Of a stretch of DNA of 64,000 nucleotides, positions 1 through 23,056 are shown in pieces. Positions within the stretch are counted from its first letter, which is position 1. The number at the start of each line of letters is the position of its first letter. The position numbers and the translations under genes are program-made. Source of the stretch: Triplophysa rosa (lineage: Eukaryota > Chordata > Actinopteri > Cypriniformes > Nemacheilidae); assembly GCF_024868665.1 (NCBI RefSeq), contig NC_079896.1:14163268-14227267 (forward strand). The letters are read 5' to 3'. The notes under the pieces are model-generated. The model did not search any database and was not told the origin of the DNA. It saw only the letters and a list, made by a program, of their open reading frames with translations.

Positions 1-606
1 GGTTGTTGGATGTCAGACAGCGGAGTCTCCGTCCGAGTTCCTGGTTGGCTCGCTCACACTTTCCATTGGTCTGAGGATGGAAACCTGAGGACAGACTCGT
101 AGAGGCCCCGATCTGCCTAGAGAACTCTTTCCAGAACCGGGAGGTGAACTGAGGACCCCTATCGGACACAACGTCGACCGGAAGACCGTGGAGCCAAAAG
201 ACGTGGTCCACCATCAGCTGGGACATCTCCCGGGCGGAGGGAAGCTTGGGAAGAGGAATAAAATGGGCCGCCTTGGAGAACCGGTCCACCACCGTAAGAA
301 TAACGGTATTGCCTCTAGACAGGGGAAGGCTAGTGACAAAGTCCAGGGCAATGTGTGACCAGGGTCGGAAGGGAATGGGAAGGGGCCGGAGCAGACTTGC
401 AGGTGGACGGCGAGAAGTCTTGGTCTGGGCGCAGACCGGGCAAGCCAACACGAACTGTCTGACATCATTGGGAGCCGACGGCCACCAAAACCGTTGACGT
501 ACGCATGCCATGGTTCCCTTGACCCCTGGATGGCCAACCAGCCTGGAAGAATGACACCACTGGAGGACCTCCGAGCGCAGCCGAGAAAGAACAAACAACC
601 GACCCC
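1..606 (-). pseudogene. integrase region of the gypsy element, partial
   Basis: A minus-strand frame with no stop codon runs to the window edge. It holds the end of the zinc-binding domain (ACPVCAQTK, near 440) and the catalytic core with [14 protein letters not shown] (near 270) and [13 protein letters not shown] (near 150). These are the first and second acidic blocks of the DDE core, followed by HPQTNG. The frame has no ATG because it continues from pol. It is called a pseudogene because the upstream pol frame is broken; the integrase stretch itself looks open. Confidence 0.8.
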
Positions 607-607
607 C

Positions 608-2640
608 TCAGCACTTGCACCCTGCGACCGGCCTCTGCCACCCGCTGCTCGATCTCCCAGGCAAGAGCACCGACCACTTTATCCCTAGGAAGGATAGAGT
701 CGACAGGTTCCTCCCTGCCCGGGCTCTCGAACAGACAGGAAAGGGCGTCAGGCTTAATATTCTTGGAACCAAAAAAACAGTGCCCAGCGGGCCTGACGAG
801 AGTTCACCCTCTTGGCTGAACGGACATATTCTGTTTTTATGGTCCGTCCAGTCCAAGAATGGCTGCGTTGAACCCTCCAACCAGTGACGCCACTCACCCA
901 AGGCTAGACGAACCGCCAGCAGCTCTCTGTTGCCGATATTGTAATTCCGTTCCGCAGGGCTCAGGCGATGAGAAAAGAAAGCGCACGGATGCACCTTCTC
1001 ATCATGACTGGCACGCTGGGACAAGACTGCGTCTACCCCGACATCGGAAGCATCGACCTCGACAATAAACTGACGTTCCGGATCTGGAAAACAGAGCACA
1101 GGAGCAGAGGCAAACCGGGACTTAAGTTTCTCAAAGGCTACCTGAGCGAGGGAGTTCCAGGAGAACGAGACCTTGGTGGAGGTCAACGCTGTGAGCGGTG
1201 CGGCCACCTGGCCGAAACGGATGAACTGCCTGTAAAAGTTGGCGAACCCCAGGAACTGCTGCAGAGCCTTACGATAGTCGGGATCGGGCCATGTGGCGAC
1301 AGCCTTAATCTTGGCGTCATCCGGTCCCACGCCTCGGGGTGAAATCACGTGGCCAAGGAACGAAACGGTATCGGAGTGGAATTCGCACTTCTCCGCCTTG
1401 ACGAATAACTGATTCTCGAGAAGGCGCCGGAGAACCCCTCTGACATGTTGGGTGTGTTCCTGGAGAGAGGGGGGAAAAAATGAGGATATCATCCAGGTAC
1501 ACAAAGACAAATCGGTTAATCATGTCACCCAACACGTCATTGATGAGGCTCTGGAAGACGACAGGAGCATTGGTCAGCCCGAACGGAAGAACCAAATACT
1601 CGTAATGTCCCGATGGTGTATTAAATGCCGTCTTCCACTCGTTCCCCTCGCGAATGCTGACCAGATGATAGGCGTTGCGGAGGTCTAACTTAGTGAAGAC
1701 CCGGGCTCCCTGTAAAAGTTCGAAGGCAGACGACATTAAAGGCAAGGGGTATTTATTCTTAAGAGTAATCTCGTTCAAACCTCGATAGTCAATGCAGGGG
1801 CGAAGGGAGCCGTCTTTCTTCTGCATGAATAAGAAACCTGCACCGGCCGGCGAGGAGGAGGGGCGAATGAGCCCGGCGTTAAGACATTCACGAATATACT
1901 TGTCCATGGCCTCTCTTTCAGGACCCGAAAGGGAAAATAACCGACCCCTAGACGGAGAAGTGCCCGGGAGTAGGTCAATGGCGCAGTCGTAGGGCCGATG
2001 AGGAGGAAGGGATGTGGCCCGGGACTTGCTAAACACGGATCGCAGATCGTGGTAATCCCCCGGGACCCCGGCCAAGTCGGCGTCACTAACCTGCAACACA
2101 GGAGACACAGAGACAGGAGAGGGAGCAGCACCAAGACAAGACACGTGACAAGCAGGGCTCCACGCTAAGACAGAAGTGTTCACCCAGTCGATGTGAGGAT
2201 TATGCTGTGACAACCACGGATGCCCTAATACCAGAGGGTTTGTGGGGGAACCAAGGATTTACAGCCTAATCTTCTCACAGTGATTACCAGACAGAAAAAG
2301 GCTTACGTGAGAGGTGACGTGGGTGACGGTGGATAGAGGCAGTCCCGCCAGCGTCACGGCTGAGATCGGCGGATCTATGGAGTGAATAGGAATGCCCCAC
2401 TTCCGAGCCGTGGCCCCGTCCAGGAAATTGCCTTCAGGCAATCGATCGGAGTCGATCAGAGCCAAACCAGAGTGGGTCGTAAGGCCGAAGGTGAGGTGAA
2501 ATGGCAGCAAGGTGCGTGAGTTCGGAGAGGAATCATAGATGGCGCCCACCCGTAATCTCCGTTCTACGGGTGGGCGTCGGCTTTTGCCGGACAGTGAATT
2601 ACTAAATGGCCCGCCTTTCCACAATAAAAACAAAGACCGT
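608..2640 (-). pseudogene. pol relic: protease, reverse transcriptase and RNase H
   Basis: On the minus strand, protease-like sequence (about 2650-2260) is followed by a Ty3-type reverse transcriptase at 2213-1317. It shows the DLRNAYH block and the catalytic YLDDILIFS motif near 1490-1465. Just past this motif a G/A-rich run near 1470-1490 shifts the frame, and the thumb/connection and RNase H region (NRELLAV motif) continues in the frame 1510-608. A further shift lies near 830. The intact polymerase motif shows what it was; the frameshifts show it is not functional. Confidence 0.85.
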
Positions 2641-3525
2641 CCATGAGTCACTGGTGCTTCTGGGCCGGTGTTAGGCGTGACCGCCCGATCTGCATGGGCT
2701 CCGAGTCCGGCTGAGGAAGGTGGGTGGGGTTGGCGTTCCGGCTGGCCTCCCGGACGGTGTCCCGGCTGGACTCACTGCGTTGCCAGGAGGGTGGAGAAGA
2801 GCGGCGCCGGCGACGGACAGTTATCCGACTCTCGACTCGGAGGCAGAGGTTGATCAGCTCCTCCAAATCACGAGGAGAATCCAGTGCTGCGATCTCATCA
2901 GCAATATTGGGGTTAAGGCCATCGAGAAAGCGTGCGCGCAGCGCCCCTGCATTCCAGTCACAAGCCGCGGATAATGTCTTGAAGCGAATAGCAACACGCC
3001 TGCACAACACGTGAGAGCTGCGCCGCCGCCTCATCACCACGAACCGACCTGTCGAACAGGCTAGTCATCTCCTCCCGGAACTCTCGAAAAGAACGGCAAC
3101 AAGGGTCCTGAGCCTCCCACACCGCGACCCCCCATTGGCGTGCTCGTCCAGTCAACAAGGTGAGTATGAACACAATCCTGGTTTCCTCTGTCGAATAACG
3201 GCGTGGTTGGAGGGCGAACACCAGAGAGCACTGCGATAGAAATGCCCGACAGGAGTTGGGATCCCCGTCGTAAAGTGGGGGACTATTGGCATGGGGCTCT
3301 GGATCAGTAGAGGCTCCGCGTGGTGGCGAAAATGGTGATCCCGCAGCGCCGTCGGTACCACGGAGGAGTTCCGAAACCTGAAGCTGCAACGCCGCCACTT
3401 GCCAGTGAAGGGCGTCAACCTCCTAGGCGGCGGCGGTGAGGCGTGACGCCTGCTGTCCCAGCAAAACGCCCTGTTGTTGAAGCGCCGTGCGTAAGGGATC
3501 CGGTCCCGCTGGGTCGTGATGTGGT
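2640..3525 (-). pseudogene. gag of the gypsy element, broken
   Basis: The minus strand encodes a fish gypsy-type Gag: an N-terminal coiled-coil-like stretch (around 3500-3370), then a capsid-like core with an FREFREEM motif, then a basic tail ending near 2650. The usual start codon appears lost: the frame begins with a GAC CCA codon pair that has no ATG before it. An in-frame TAG lies near 3424-3426. A frameshift near 2990-3000 divides the capsid region between two frames. A zinc-knuckle-like CFYCGKAGH lies just past the end, near 2635, in yet another frame. Confidence 0.8.
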
Positions 3526-3534
3526 CGACAAAGC

Positions 3535-4389
3535 TGAGAGAGACCCAAATGCGGGAAAAAGTTTTATTAGTAAATGGCAACAGTCAATAATCCAAACAGC
3601 CAAGGAATGCACAGCCGCGGGAAGCAGAAAGCTACACCACCGGAACGGGAGAGAACTCCGAAGAGCATCGAGAATCCCCCGCCGGGGTAAGTGGTCAGTA
3701 GTTGGGGTTCGAGGGTCTTCCTCGAACCAACTCTCAGGAGGAGAGAGAAGTGGTAGCTCGTGGCGAAGATCGCGCCCCTGATGCGACTGTTGTTAGATCG
3801 GGTGTGGAGCGAGGCCGCCGGCCAGGACGCCAACGGATACTGTGTAGACAGAGAGCAGACCAGGGACGTGATGGGAGAGAGGTGAGAATACACTGGAAAA
3901 GCTAAGGAAAACAGAGTCAAGTGAAGCACGTTCGTGAAGGCAAAATGACTAGAGGAGCTAGGACTAAGGCTATGACTAGGACTGTGGCAAGGCTAAGGCT
4001 AAGGCTAAGAAATCCAAGAGGATATCGAGATGCTATAGGTGAGCCGCAGCAGCACCTAGGTCAGTCTGTAGTGAAAAACACACAACGGTCAGACACAGGA
4101 CAAGAAACATCAAGGGATTATAAAGGAAACCTAGATGGGCTGGAATAGTCAACAGGTGTGGTACAATTGCGGGAACAAGCGGGCTTAATGAGGGAAGTGA
4201 GAACAGGGGTGTGAGAGCTGAGTGGAAAAACACCAGTGCAAGGAAAACCCTAACGGAGACACGAGGGCGGGAACAGTGACGCAGACTCCGAGCATGTGGT
4301 CAGCCGTCAGTAGACAGCTTCCACGTGCTCGACAAAAACAAGACCGTTCCCGTGCAGACAATTACCCCAACCTGACCTGGGTCATGACA
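3535..4389 (-). repeat. 5' LTR of the gypsy element
   Basis: On the minus strand this about 855-bp stretch starts TGTCATGACC at 4389 and ends GGTCTCTCTCA at 3535, the TG...CA form of an LTR. A minus-strand AATAAA lies near the inner end (around 3562-3567), fitting a poly(A) signal in the R region. It also contains a short hexanucleotide array (GGCTAA-type units, about 3988-4010). The inner edge is inferred from the TG/CA rule and the start of gag. The second LTR is off-window, so the borders cannot be checked by self-comparison. Confidence 0.7.
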
Positions 4390-4725
4390 GTAAAGGTATG
4401 CAAGTGGGGTACAGGCGAGGGGCCCTTCCAATAAATTATAAGTAACGCACGTATAGCCTAGATCAATAACGCTTATTCTCTTAGACCTGATCTGTCTCAG
4501 TGTCCTATGTATCACACATGGGAGTAAGCGAGAAGAAATGAAAACAAGAGCGAGGAACTGTTTTTTATGCTTGTGTACATTTGAGAAAGTAAATGGGGTT
4601 ATCTTTGAAATTAGCATATTTATTGATTTGAAGGAGGCAGCTACAGTAGTTATGATGTTAGGAAAGAGCAACATTTAACATCATTATAACTATTTTTTCT
4701 TTCTATCTACTTTCTCCTCTCATAG

Positions 4726-4905
<180 letters not shown>

Positions 4906-5056
4906 CACATCAACACATACACGCTAAAAAAACACAAGCACTGTCACATACTTGCAAACAATTACAGACGCTGTTTACCTGCCATGAAGGTAGTGATCTA
5001 TCAACACAATTAACATTAGACTATTATACTATACGCGTGGAAACAGTGGATATAAC

Positions 5057-5062
5057 AATAAA
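5057..5062 (+). promoter_or_regulatory. poly(A) signal of the c1ql gene
   Basis: AATAAA lies about 150 bp after the c1ql stop codon. It is the first canonical signal downstream and predicts a short 3' UTR. Confidence 0.55.
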
Positions 5063-5711
5063 ATAACAAGAAGCAAAACTGTAGCTTTGGTACTGAAAGT
5101 TTATTTTTTATTATAGTATTAAACATCAATGTGAAACAGTGTTTACAGTCCACTTACATAATTTGATAATAAGTTGGTCACTTTAAGAGAAAATATGTGA
5201 TTTTTTCTCCATCAGAAATTGACTCGATCGTGAAAAGTTTGGTAACGTCCACTGGACATTTCAGACATTTCGAGTTGGAACAAGTATTTACATTTTGTGT
5301 AGTTCTTTGGAGTAATCATTCTCCTAAGACCAGGAATGTGTATTATGGAAATCATTACAGTTTTTTTCAACTGCTTACACACAAAATGTTTACTTGTCAC
5401 ACAATTTCTGAAACCTGACACTCAAACACCAGAATCACACACCAAATCGGCAAAACCATACACTAATTATTGACGTTTGATTCAGTTTTCAGTTTCATAA
5501 AACACTTTTTGCAAAACACAACACACAATTCTCTATGTAACACAAAAATCTTACAGGAAGTATATTGATTTCCTTTTCAAACACAACCAATCAAAATGCC
5601 ACACTAACTCCTCACATGTGCAAACACTCATTGCTTTACTTAACACCAACCAATCATGGCTTTAGAAGAGGCCTATAAATAGGCCAAGGGTCAAGTTATA
5701 GGTTTTGAACA

Positions 5712-6380
5712 ATGGATGCAAACAATGTAGACAGAGTAAGGGGATTTGGAGGGAGAGCCAGAGGACGAGGCAGAGCTCAAATTAGAGGAGGACGAGTCGG
5801 AAGAGGAGGAGGACACGGAACAAGAAGTGTGGTCTCGAATGAGATTAGGGCCACAGTCATTGATCATGTAAAAACCACGGTTTACTGTAACAAAGAGAGA
5901 GGCTGTACAGAGAGTCCAGCCCAATTTGAGTCAGGTATAATTCGAACCTTTAGAAATGAGAACAGTTATGTAACAATCTACTGTTATGTACACATGTTCT
6001 AATGTACACAAACAGTAGGCTATAATACAGTATTTTACAGTAGTACCCTTGCATTCATTTACTGTACTACAGTGCACTGCATTGGTCACAGTCTGGTGAG
6101 GTGTCACACTGTACAACAGTACAGCCAACTGTAAGAAGACATTCTGACCATATTGTATAAATAGTATATTATGTTACAGTTTATGGCACACACTCACACT
6201 GTTCCTGAATCTTCTACAGAGTGGAAAGGCGAAGGTATCATGGTGGGCGAGGTCACATGTTCACTGAAGAGCAAGTGACGGCTATCGTGAATTTGGTTTT
6301 GGCCAATAATGCTATTAGAATTCGTGAAATATACATAACCATATCCTTAATGATGCCACAATTTTTGCGAACATAAATGC
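5712..6380 (+). pseudogene. Tc1-like transposase, N-terminal relic with a disabled intron
   Basis: The ATG at 5712 opens an Arg/Gly-rich tail (GRARGRGRAQIRGG) followed by a helix-turn-helix-like stretch (VVSNEIRATVIDHV), familiar from a fish transposase family. The match breaks, resumes at IIRTFRNEN (about 5938-5963), and resumes again at 6219 with VERRRYHGGRGHMFTEEQ. The gap 5954-6219 looks like an intron: the acceptor CTACAG is present, but the donor reads TTATGT instead of GTATGT. Downstream, coding similarity is lost by about 6380. Confidence 0.65.
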
Positions 6381-6435
6381 TGTGAGTCCCTCAACAATAC
6401 ATCGTGTACTCCAGATTTTTTTTTCGTACTGTGTA

Positions 6436-7008
6436 CAGTAGAGCTGTAATCGGGCCTTAAAAGTTAGGCCCGATAGTGCCCGAGCACGACAGAATTCGGC
6501 CCGAGCCCGACAAGTACATTTTGATTGACAGCTTTTTAAAAGCCCGAACCCGTTTACAGCCCGACATTAGGCTAATGTGCGCAGGCACACAGCTTTTGTC
6601 AAGAATGAGTCATTTATACATGTTTTAACATAATTCATTAATGACTAACGTAGGCTATAGGCCACTTGGAAGTTGGAACAAAGAAATAAAATAAGTACTC
6701 TGTAACATCGTAACACCTCACATATCCCACTGGCTCATTATTCTCATTATGCACATGGTCAAAACTTTTCCTCACCTCAGACTTTGTTTTAGTTGCTGGT
6801 GCAACCAAAACGTAATCGCCAGAGGCAAGCCTCCGTTTCACCTTCTCAGCATCCATTTTCGCATCTTTCTCGTGCTAATCGGAACGCATCACATGACCGC
6901 TAATTTACCGCGCAAACCCGAGCCCATGTAAAATGATAGAAATTAAGCCCGAACCCGTCGGGTCACGTCGGGTCCGTCGGGTTCGGGCAAAGATCTTCAG
7001 CTCTACTG
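6436..7008 (-). mobile_element. hAT-like non-autonomous element nested in the Tc1-like element
   Basis: The ends are inverted copies of CAGTAGAGCTG, with further inverted GC-rich sequence inside (CGGGCCC-type left, GGGTTCGGGC right). CAG...CTG termini are usual for hAT elements. The expected 8-bp target duplication is only partly recognisable (ACTGTGTA against ATACTGTA). The minus strand carries the beginning of a hAT transposase. Confidence 0.6.
6638..6856 (-). pseudogene. hAT transposase N-terminal fragment
   Basis: The ORF starts MDAEKVKRRLASGDYVLVAP and continues KSFDHVHNENNEPVGYVRC, which resembles the start of a BED-zinc-finger hAT transposase up to its first zinc-binding Cys. After this the sequence diverges and stops at 72 codons. 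The second Cys and the His ligands are missing, so the finger is incomplete and no DNA-binding protein is expected. Confidence 0.6.
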
Positions 7009-7396
7009 ATACTGTATTCACAACCAGCAAAAAAATAAATAAACACAGGAAATAAAAAGTTTGGTTTCAATCTTGCTTTTGTTTTTACAGTGAATTTTAA
7101 ACATCTCTCTGCCAATTTCTTTCAATATGGAGCTCATGAAAGAAGAGCTTTAGGTTTTGAATAACTGTGTGTATATGATATATCCCAAAATATAACATTA
7201 CGGTAAAAGTGTTTGCAACAGAAGACAAATGTTTACTTTTGAAATGTGTTTGTGATATTTTTAATGTAGTGCTTCATTTTGCAAGAGACGTGAGGCATTT
7301 TGCATTTTGTGTGTGCAATTCTTGGATTAGTGTGTAAAGTTTTGAAAAAAAGAGGCAACTTTTTGAAAATGTGTGTAAGCAGTTGAAAAAAACTGT

Positions 7397-9076
7397 AAGG
7401 TACATTTTGATTTTCATATTGACTTCAATGAAATTGTACGAATTGTATGCAATGACTCATTACTTAATATTGCATGGAATCAAGATTTATTTGCTACTTT
7501 ACAACTCACTATTAAGCAAATGTTTCAATTCTGGTGTTTGAAAGGCCCAACATTGCTGCACAAAATGTTTATGATGTTGATATTGTTGACTAAAAAACCC
7601 TGAAACATGTCAGGCTTCCTAAGTTATAAAAAACTTTTGAAGATTACCCAGTTATCGTGCCACGTTGTACTAGATTCTAACATTCTCCCTATAGAACGTG
7701 TGTAGGTTTGTTTGCAATTTGCATAACAGGGACTTGATAAACAAAAGTGGAATGCATTTCATGGCATGGAAACGGTATTTGTAACTTCTGTGTCTTAAGT
7801 ATGTACAATAGGTTTATAAGGAAGAACGTTTAAATTACAATATGTCACTAAATTTGTTGTGGGATATGGCTAAATGTTTTACAATGACTTGATTGTATGA
7901 TGGAAACATCAAGTTTCTGTGTATGTGTGTGTGAGTGTGTGTGTGCATGTAACTGCAATGTGATTCATGTGTTCCCTAACAATATAACATGTTACAGATT
8001 TGCTTCTGAATATTTCACTTGTAGATTGATTACTGTTGTAAATCTTTGCAGTTGTGTAATTAATCATTATTATAGACTTTTGTTCTGGCATGTAAAAGAG
8101 TACTGTAAATAATAAAAAATAAAAACACTGCAGTGTCTGTCTTTCTGAGAAAAATTTGCAATTTAATGCCTTACGTTTTATTAAAGCAATTGGTGTTAGA
8201 GTATGCGTTCATGTGGCTTGAAGGTAAAAAGACCATACAGGCAAACCACTTACTAACAATCAATACATGCCCCCACATTTCAAAACTGAGTTATACTGCT
8301 AAGAACAGAACATGTAAGGGTATAAATACAGTTAACAAGATTTACATCAGCCCATTAGCAACAAACAAAACATGTTAACAAAAACACTCTCTTTTCTCAC
8401 ACAAAATAAAGCACTAATTAGTCAGGAAACAATTGGCAGTGCTGATTATTCATTGTTCCTCACACATAGCCTACACACACAAACACGTATATTTCCTTGG
8501 TAATGAGGGAGATAGATGAGGCATCCTTTGAAGGACAATAGTAAAAAGGTCAAAGAGATGTTGGCTGGACAAGAACACAAACAGTCTCTGAAATTATGAA
8601 AACTCTGACAGAAACAAGGTTAGAAAGGAGAAATGTTCACTCTGTCAATCTGCATTGACAAAAACAGATTTTTCATCTTGAATTTGGGGTGTGTGTGTGT
8701 GGTGCTGGTAAACCCACAGCAAACGTTCATAAATCAAATGTTTATTTAAAATTTAAAAAATGCCGAAAGGTTTGTGTGTAAGTGTTAGGTTTAGGGGATA
8801 GAATACACAGTTTGTATAATGTGTGTGTGCGTGTGCGTGTGCGCGTGCGCGTGTGTGTGCATTGCCTTATGTTGTATATACATTTGACCTAAATGTAATA
8901 CAAATTTCCTTAAAGCCAATTGAAGCAAATTTATTTATAATCAGCTATCATATCGAGCCATGCCAATGCTTCAATGTTAATTGTGTTTTATGATCTTTTT
9001 AATGAACCACGTTGTCTCAGTGACAGAGAGGTTCAGGTAGCCTACTACAAAAAGACGATTGCGCGCTCGTGCAAAT
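7397..9076. other. Intergenic, AT-rich, no gene seen
   Basis: I see no coding exon or recognisable transposon here. There is a short GT run at about 8687-8702 and a GT/GC alternating tract at about 8818-8862. The remainder is unassigned AT-rich sequence. Confidence 0.5.
8818..8862. repeat. GT/GC microsatellite
   Basis: Alternating purine-pyrimidine (GTGTGTGCGTGTGCGCGTGC type), a candidate for Z-DNA formation. Confidence 0.8.
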
Positions 9077-9082
9077 CAAGAT

Positions 9083-9369
9083 TATGGAGGACTAAACCTG
9101 CAAAAATTATAAATAAATAAATGTATAAATAAATAAATATATAAACGAATAAATGTAATAATATGAAAATAAATAAAGGAATGAATGGTTTGATAAAACA
9201 AAATAATTCGTTTTAGCTAGTATTGATCTTAGCTTTAACTTTTCTTTTCATTTTTTAAATTGATTTATTATTTTTTGTGTCCATTTTTTATTATTATTTT
9301 TTATTCTTAGATTATTTTATTTATCATTTCTTTATCATTTCTTTTTATTTATACGTTTATTTATTTTTA

Positions 9370-9402
<33 letters not shown>

Positions 9403-10673
9403 TTTAGATTATTTTATTTATCATTTCCTTTTATTTTTACATTTATTTATTTATACGTTTATTTATTTTTATATTTATTTATTATCGCATGTATTTATTT
9501 CCACTTTTATTTATTTATTCTTGTATTTATTCTTACTTTTCTGTGTCTTGTATGATAATTAGATGGGTTGGTCTTGCCTACTATTGGTTCATCGTAGATT
9601 GAAGCGTTTGATCGATTACTCTTGACTTGTTTTGGACTAACGTCACGTCACTCACTGATCGTTTGCTTCGTGTATAACGTTAAGTAACTATGGCGGGCGC
9701 ACAATTAGCTAGAGAGTTACAGCATTTAGCCAATGAAGTTGATAACCATGCATCAAATGACTGTGTGTCATTTAGATTAGGTGCACTTATTGATGTTTTA
9801 TTACAGATTGACGGCGAGATAAATGACAAAGTTCTTCAAAATCTGTGCGAGTCAGGGGGTGCTAAGGTGGTGACCAAGTTCCGGTTACAGGTCCTCTGCC
9901 AAAGAGGTGCATGAACGACCTCAGCAGATTCGTCGATTCTGAAAGCACAAGACGACTTGATATTAAGATGTCTAATAAACACAGACTTTCTTGTTACATG
10001 ATTTTGACATTCTTGTTAAGATTGCAAATTATTGGTATGATCGCCCGTAACGGCTGAAGCGAGGTGAAAAAAATAAATAAAGCGATTTGACACAGGATTC
10101 GTACCCATGCAATAAAGCGAGGCAGCATGTCACTACGGTAACACTCACACTAAGCTATTTCGCAATGTTAGCTGCTGTGGATCTTTGCAATAATATCAAG
10201 ATGTCACACAACAATATGCAGCTGGATGAATCAAGGGAATATGCCCGTTTTAACTTGTGACCTCTGTGTTATTTATCTCTTATGGAATGTAGTTTACGAG
10301 TACCGTTTAGTAACCACGTCTTTTTTAGAAGGAATGGTTTCCATTTGATGGCCCCTGTAGTGAAAGAACGATGCTCATTACTACCGTGTTAACTTGTGAA
10401 AATAATAGGAAAATAAAAGGAAATGATAAATAAAATAATCTAAAAATAAATAATAATAATAATTAAAAATAATTAAAAAATGGACACAAAAAATAATAAA
10501 TCAATTTAAAAAATGAAAAGAAAAGTTAAAGCTAAGATCAATAATAGCTAAAACGAATTATTTTGTTTTATCAAACCATTCATTCCTTTATTTATTTTCA
10601 TATTATTACATTTATATATTTATTTATTTATACATTTATTTATTTATAATTTTTGCAGGTTTAGTCCTCCATA
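9083..10673. mobile_element. 1.6-kb inverted-repeat DNA element with TAT termini and 6-bp target duplication
   Basis: The left end TATGGAGGACTAAACCTGCA (9083) is matched by its exact reverse complement ending at 10673. The arms remain complementary for about 200 bp (left 9083-9290, right 10480-10673) and consist largely of ATAAAT-type repeats. Both sides are flanked by CAAGAT (9077-9082 and 10674-10679), a perfect 6-bp target duplication. Terminal TAT plus a 6-bp duplication is what I recall for the IS3EU superfamily; that assignment is inference. No transposase is present, so the element is non-autonomous. The central 9.55-10.4 kb part is unique-looking and holds a small ORF. Confidence 0.8.
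9690..9914 (+). CDS. Small ORF of unknown function inside the inverted-repeat element
   Basis: The frame of 74 codons begins MAGAQLARELQHLANEVDNH and ends LCQRGA. It is richer in GC than its surroundings, and the sequence upstream (about 9600-9689) contains AACGTCACGTCAC, a CRE/ATF-like motif. The start ATGG follows a short leader. I do not recognise the protein. Possible splice donors (AAG/GTGGTG near 9867, CAG/GTCCTC near 9890) mean it could be the first exon of a larger gene. It may be an element gene remnant, a captured host exon, or not translated at all. Confidence 0.3.
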   Translation: MAGAQLARELQHLANEVDNHASNDCVSFRLGALIDVLLQIDGEINDKVLQNLCESGGAKVVTKFRLQVLCQRGA

Positions 10674-10679
10674 CAAGAT

Positions 10680-11377
10680 ACTTCCAAACATACACACAAA
10701 TGCGCCATCTTTTGGATACCAACAGGTATTGCCATTTGATGAACTTGGCTCTGAAAAGTTCGAAACCGTACGTGAAATCGTACCCGGCATCAAAACACCA
10801 CGAATTGTACACTGTTACATATTTACTTCTCATCAATAGTCGTTACAAAATTGCTTACAGTTTACAGAAGTGCGGCAGAGAGAAGGCGATGCTGATCTTA
10901 CCATGTCCTAAAGAGCCACTTTCTTCCAAGTGTGAGGACTAGTGTTATTATTTAATCCGTTACGAAAATGAACTATGATTTATATAGTAACCATACTATT
11001 TGTAGTTAATACCACAGTAACCACAAATTCTATGGTCTCGCAAAAAAACTGTTTAATCATGGTATTTGTGGTAAAACAACACAAATACAAATGTAATCCG
11101 ACTGTCAAAAACACGTTTACTACACTTTTACTACACTCAACTCGTGATTCAGGGATTCGGTGATGAGATTTTTATAGATGGACAGGGGTTCTATACAGAA
11201 AAGTTGAAAAGTTACTGCTCCTCTTTGACCGCCATTTTGGCTCTAGTTTTCCCTAACATAATACAAGCACAAGCTTGCACCTGGATCCAGAATGAAGTAG
11301 TTTCACATCACAACCAACCAGCGATACCAAATGAACACCAGGGGGCGATGAGTGGTCAAACTTTCGCGCAGACAAAG
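10680..11377 (+). promoter_or_regulatory. Upstream region and probable promoter/5' UTR of smarcc2
   Basis: This spacer lies between the 6-bp-duplication element and the smarcc2 start codon. The last 200 bp become GC-richer and contain several CpGs close to the ATG, as expected for a housekeeping promoter. No TATA box or coding exon was identified. The exact transcription start cannot be set from the sequence. Confidence 0.45.

Positions 11378-23056
<11,679 letters not shown>

Larger units (their letters stand above)
1..4389 (-). mobile_element. Ty3/gypsy LTR retrotransposon, 5' part, degenerate
   Basis: Read on the minus strand the order is LTR (4389-3535), gag, a zinc-knuckle/protease stretch, reverse transcriptase, RNase H and integrase, which is the Ty3/gypsy order; Copia would have integrase before RT. 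The element runs off the left edge, so the rest of pol and the 3' LTR are outside the window. The right boundary is set by the LTR terminus TGTCATGACC (minus strand) at 4389. The internal frames are broken by shifts and a stop codon, so this copy is dead. It sits upstream of the last c1ql exon and therefore probably inside that gene's intron, in antisense orientation. Confidence 0.9.
5358..7395 (+). mobile_element. Tc1/mariner-like transposon, decayed, with a nested hAT fragment
   Basis: Terminal inverted repeats begin CAGTTTTTTTCAACTGCTTA (5358) and end with the reverse complement (7395), each flanked by TA, the Tc1/mariner target duplication. The arms are rich in ACACAAA-type sequence. The interior holds an N-terminal transposase relic (5712 onwards). 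No catalytic DDE part was recognised, so the copy is internally deleted and inactive. It is interrupted by a hAT-type insertion at about 6436-7008. Confidence 0.8.

Noticed and set aside
246..497. Plus-strand ORFs in the first 1.7 kb
   Set aside because: Antisense to the pol region of the gypsy element, whose minus-strand motifs are clear.
7897..8112. Cys-rich ORF near a GT run
   Set aside because: The Cys/Val repeats come from GTGTGT sequence; no signal peptide or conserved pattern.
9277..9555. Phe/Tyr/Leu/Ile-rich ORF resembling a membrane protein
   Set aside because: Translation of the TTTAT-type repeats in the left arm of the 9083-10673 element.
10975..11163. ORF and short inverted words upstream of smarcc2
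   Set aside because: AT-rich, no similarity recognised, no splice or codon support.
11144..11377. In-frame upstream extension of the smarcc2 first exon
   Set aside because: The family start [15 protein letters not shown] at 11378 is conserved; the upstream residues resemble nothing and lie in promoter/UTR sequence.
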